Assembly: GCA_905214605.1 (NCBI GenBank) | Contig: CAJMMY010000054.1 | Span: 1 to 7,215, forward strand | Direction of reading: 5' to 3' | Source of the DNA: an uncultured bacterium | Lineage (GTDB): Bacteria; Bacillota_A; Clostridia; Oscillospirales; Oscillospiraceae | Length of the DNA stretch: 7,215 bases | Notes under the pieces: model-generated | What the model was told of the DNA's origin: nothing | The model's input: only the letters and a program-made list of their open reading frames with translations | Databases searched by the model: none | Translations under genes and position numbers: made by a program | In this document: piece after piece, positions 4,854-7,215 of the stretch | Layout: each line of letters starts with the position of its first letter | How positions within the stretch are numbered: position 1 is the stretch's first letter

Positions 4854-6125
4854 ATGACATATCAAGAGGCATTGACGTATATTCACAGTATTTCCTGGCG
4901 GGGCTCCAAGCCCGGCTTGGAGCGTATCAGCGGAATGATGGAACAGCTGGGCAATGTGCAGGAGGACCTGAAGTTCATTCATATTGCCGGAACCAACGGA
5001 AAAGGCTCCGTTTCGGCCATGCTGTCTTCCGTTCTGACGGCGGCGGGCTATCGCACCGGTCTGTTTATTTCCCCGTATATTATGCGGTTTAACGAACGGA
5101 TGCAGGTCAACGGCATGCCCATTTCCGATGAGGAATTGGCAGAAATCGTTACAGAGGTACAGCCTGTGGCGGAATCCATGGCGGAACGGCCCACGGAGTT
5201 TGAAATCATCACCGCGGCAGCCTTTGTCTGGTTTGCCCGGCAGAAATGCGACATTGTGGTGTTGGAAACCGGTTTGGGCGGACGTCTGGACGCAACGAAT
5301 CTGATTTCCAAAAATGTCTGCGCCGTGATTACCAATCTGGGAATGGACCATACGGAGTATCTGGGTAACACACTGGCGGAGATTGCCGGGGAGAAATGCG
5401 GAATTTTGAAACCGGGCTGCCCGGTGGTGGCATATCGCAGCGCACCGGAGGCAATGAAAGTGATTCGGGCGCGGGCAAAAGAATTGGAGTGCCCGGTGCG
5501 TACGGCGGATTTCGGAAAAATCAAGGCGCTGTCGGCGGATTTGCAGGGACAGACCTTCCAGTACAAGCAGTTCCCGGAGCTGACGGTGCATCTGCTGGGC
5601 GCGCATCAGTTGAAAAATGCGGCGGTGGCATTGGAAACCATTTCCGTGCTGCGGAAAGCCGGTTGGGAAATTCCCGATGAGGCCGTGGTGCATGGCTTGG
5701 ACGCCACCCGTTGGCCGGGTCGGTTTGAAGTGCTGCAGGACAATCCCTTGGTCATTGTGGACGGAGCCCACAACCCTCAGGGCGTGGAGAGCTTGATTGC
5801 GGCAGTGAAGGAATATCTGCCGGGACAGCACATTGTGTGCGTCACCGGTGTGTTGGCGGATAAGGATTGGAAACCCATGATGGACCGGCTGAAAACCGTG
5901 GTGTCGGATTTCGTGGCGGTGACGCCGGATTCTCCCCGGGCACTGGGCAATGTGCGTCTGGCCCGGTATCTGACGGACCGGGAGCACTGGGTTTCCGTGG
6001 CAGATGACGTGGAAAAAGGCTTGACCGGCGCATTGGAGCGGGCAAAAGCCACCGGCGGCATGGTGCTGGCCTGCGGGTCTTTGTATATGGCGGCAGACGT
6101 TCGCCGCTTTTTCGGGAGGAATTGA
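4854..6125 (+). CDS. folC: Folylpolyglutamate synthase / dihydrofolate synthase
   Basis: A Mur-ligase-family ATP-dependent enzyme that adds glutamates to folates, and in many bacteria also joins glutamate to dihydropteroate; cytoplasmic. Length is 423 residues from the ATG at 4854, typical for FolC. Seen: SISWRGSKPGLERI (11-24), the P-loop GTNGKGS (46-52), the omega-loop region SPYIMRFNERMQVNG (73-87), ETGLGGRLDATN (138-149), GMDHTEYLGNT (163-173), IAGEKCGILKPG (177-188, with the family's probable carbamylated Lys at 181), and DGAHNPQG (about 303-310) in the C-terminal domain. The frame is open back to 4680, but 4854 is chosen because GGAG lies 6 bases upstream (4844-4847) and the promoter is downstream of 4680. 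It is the first gene of its operon; its stop abuts the yqgF ATG. Whether it has both activities cannot be decided from sequence alone. Confidence 0.96.
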   Translation: MTYQEALTYIHSISWRGSKPGLERISGMMEQLGNVQEDLKFIHIAGTNGKGSVSAMLSSVLTAAGYRTGLFISPYIMRFNERMQVNGMPISDEELAEIVTEVQPVAESMAERPTEFEIITAAAFVWFARQKCDIVVLETGLGGRLDATNLISKNVCAVITNLGMDHTEYLGNTLAEIAGEKCGILKPGCPVVAYRSAPEAMKVIRARAKELECPVRTADFGKIKALSADLQGQTFQYKQFPELTVHLLGAHQLKNAAVALETISVLRKAGWEIPDEAVVHGLDATRWPGRFEVLQDNPLVIVDGAHNPQGVESLIAAVKEYLPGQHIVCVTGVLADKDWKPMMDRLKTVVSDFVAVTPDSPRALGNVRLARYLTDREHWVSVADDVEKGLTGALERAKATGGMVLACGSLYMAADVRRFFGRN

Positions 6126-6533
6126 ATGCGTATCATGGCGATAGATTACGGGGATCAGCGCATTGGCTTGGCGGTTTCGGACGAACGGGCCATTCTGGTG
6201 GGCGATGCCTGGACCATGAAGGAATGGAATATGGAGCGGGCGGTGAAACGCATCGGCAAGCTGGTGACGGAACGGAACATCGGCAAGTTGGTGTTGGGGC
6301 TGCCCAAAAATATGGATGGCACAGAAGGCCCGCGGGCGGCCATCAGCCGGGAGTTTGCGGAGCTGCTGCGGCAGGAAACCGGGCTGGAGGTTGTGCTCTG
6401 GGACGAGCGGCGCTCCTCCATTGAGGCTCACGCCATACTCCATGCCAACGGCAGAAAAGAAAAAGATCATCGGAAGAATGTGGACGCGGTAGCGGCATCT
6501 CTGATGTTGGAAGGATATTTGGGTTCAATTTAA
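6126..6533 (+). CDS. yqgF: YqgF/RuvX RNase H-fold protein (putative Holliday junction resolvase / pre-16S rRNA nuclease)
   Basis: Complete YqgF, 135 residues. E. coli YqgF is linked to 16S rRNA 5'-end maturation, and the family has been proposed as, and in some species shown to be, a Holliday junction nuclease. Seen in order: AIDYGDQRIGLAVSD with catalytic Asp7, VLGLPKNMDGTEG (56-68), LWDERRSSIEA (91-101, with Glu94) and KNVDAVAASLMLEGYL (117-132, with Asp120), so the expected acidic residues are all there. The ATG directly follows the folC TGA (TGAATG), with GGGAGG at 6114-6119 inside the end of folC, a sign of translational coupling. Confidence 0.94.
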   Translation: MRIMAIDYGDQRIGLAVSDERAILVGDAWTMKEWNMERAVKRIGKLVTERNIGKLVLGLPKNMDGTEGPRAAISREFAELLRQETGLEVVLWDERRSSIEAHAILHANGRKEKDHRKNVDAVAASLMLEGYLGSI

Positions 6534-6574
6534 TTCAAAAGGGAAATCTTTGAAAGCGCAAGGAGACAACGAAC

Positions 6575-7057
6575 ATGAGCGAAACAAATTTTAACATGGC
6601 AGCAGGCAGCATGGGTCGTACCATTGCCGTTCGGCTGAAACCCGGCACAGATGTGCTGGCAGGTCTGCAGGCCGCCTGCGAGCAGGCGGGCATCAAAAAC
6701 GGTGCGATTGTCAGCTGCTTGGGCAGCTTGGCGAAGGTGTCGATCTGCAATCCTACGGAGCAGCCGGAATCTAAAGCCGGTTACGGCTACGGCACCCCCC
6801 AGATTCTTCACGGACCTTGGGAGCTGCTGGGCGCCTCCGGTGTGGTATGCCATGATTTGGACGGCAGCACAAACCTGCACGTTCACATCAATCTGAGCGA
6901 CCCGGAGGGCAATGCTTACGGCGGCCATTTGGCACCGGGCACCACGGTACTGATTACGGTAGATGCAGTCATTGCCGAGGTGAAGGGCGTGGAAATGGAG
7001 CGCATTTACGATGACTCCATGGGATTCCCCATTCTGACCCCCAGACAGAGCGACTGA
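6575..7057 (+). CDS. PPC-domain (DUF296) protein
   Basis: A single-domain protein of 160 residues matching the PPC domain (plants and prokaryotes conserved, DUF296), known from plant AT-hook proteins and stand-alone bacterial proteins that form trimers. Seen: RTIAVRLKPGTDVLAGLQAAC near the N-terminus, GAIVSCLGSLAKVSI (43-57), LHVHINLSDPEGNAYGGHL (101-119) and a final TVDAVIAEVKGVEMERIYD. His102, His104 and His118 are the conserved histidines thought to hold a metal in prokaryotic members. No AT-hook, signal peptide or membrane segment is seen, so it is probably cytoplasmic. The function of bacterial PPC proteins is not established. AGGAG lies 9 bases upstream. It is 41 bases after yqgF with no terminator between, so it is probably the last gene of the folC operon. 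Confidence 0.88.
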   Translation: MSETNFNMAAGSMGRTIAVRLKPGTDVLAGLQAACEQAGIKNGAIVSCLGSLAKVSICNPTEQPESKAGYGYGTPQILHGPWELLGASGVVCHDLDGSTNLHVHINLSDPEGNAYGGHLAPGTTVLITVDAVIAEVKGVEMERIYDDSMGFPILTPRQSD

Positions 7058-7070
7058 AACTGAATGTATG

Positions 7071-7116
7071 AAAAAAGCGCCCCCGCAGATGATTTCGTCT
7101 GCGGGGGCGCTTTTTT
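7071..7116 (+). terminator. Strong, probably bidirectional terminator after the PPC gene
   Basis: A perfect 19-bp stem (7071-7089 with 7098-7116), extendable by a T-G and a G-C pair to an ATTT loop. The stem begins with six A and ends with six T, so both strands give a GC-rich hairpin followed by a T run. It closes the folC-yqgF-PPC unit and could also stop a transcript coming leftward from beyond the window. Confidence 0.93.
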
Positions 7117-7215
7117 GGGGGGGGGAAATTTGGAACTTTCGGGGGATATATACTATTTTTGCGGCCGATTGGTTCCCAAGCGACTTTTTCCGAGTCGGGG
7201 GATTAAAAGGGAACC
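7117..7215. other. Non-coding tail with inverted repeats, cut by the window edge
   Basis: This stretch starts with nine G in a row (7117-7125). It holds nested inverted repeats: GGTTCCC (7171-7177) with GGGAACC (7209-7215), enclosing CGACT (7181-7185) with AGTCG (7193-7197). A weak promoter-like pair, TTGGAA (7130-7135) and TACTAT (7151-7156) with a 15-base spacer, precedes them. No gene is visible. It may be the start of a structured leader or a regulatory site of the next gene. Confidence 0.4.

Noticed and set aside
4821..6470. A 549-codon open frame on the minus strand opposite folC and yqgF
   Set aside because: It is antisense to two well-supported genes, crosses their junction, and has a low-complexity His/Gln-rich translation.
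7117..7200. Possible G-quadruplex from the G runs at 7117-7125, 7141-7145 and 7197-7200
   Set aside because: The runs are too far apart and too few for a convincing quadruplex; the nine-G run may also be miscounted by sequencing.

Overview
The window looks like a chromosomal housekeeping segment of a moderately GC-rich Firmicute. The most likely group is Clostridia, possibly Oscillospirales. The grounds are the gene order rpmG-secE-nusG-rplK-rplA, strong AGGAGG-type ribosome binding sites, sigma-A-type promoters, two TTG starts and compact perfect-stem terminators. No mobile elements, CRISPR arrays, tRNAs or rRNAs are visible. The genus assignment is inference only.

Layout: (1) 1-2131, plus strand: the 3' part of carB (carbamoyl-phosphate synthase large subunit), cut by the left edge. 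It runs in frame, with no stop codon or linker, into a full-length DapF (diaminopimelate epimerase) domain. That domain has lost the first catalytic cysteine and an arginine of the DAP-binding pocket, so it looks like a pseudoenzyme. (2) 2132-2273: a tail-to-tail junction with two strong terminators, one for each strand. (3) 2274-4506, minus strand: rplA, rplK, nusG, secE and rpmG, transcribed as rpmG-secE-nusG-rplK-rplA from a promoter near 4614-4642. A hairpin between rplK and rplA copies the L1-binding site of 23S rRNA and is a likely autogenous control element. The operon stops after rplA; rplJ-rplL do not follow. (4) 4507-4853: a divergent intergenic region with back-to-back promoters, a structured leader for rpmG and two palindromes. 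(5) 4854-7057, plus strand: folC, yqgF (ruvX) and a PPC/DUF296-domain gene in one tight operon, ended by a 19-bp terminator that looks bidirectional. (6) 7117-7215: a non-coding tail with inverted repeats, cut by the right edge.

The minus-strand operon supplies translation (L33, L11, L1), transcription elongation (NusG) and protein export (SecE). The plus-strand operon joins folate polyglutamylation to a YqgF nuclease-fold protein and an uncharacterised PPC protein. The most unusual item is the CarB-DapF fusion: it joins carbamoyl phosphate synthesis (pyrimidines and arginine) to a domain from lysine and peptidoglycan synthesis that appears to be catalytically dead.
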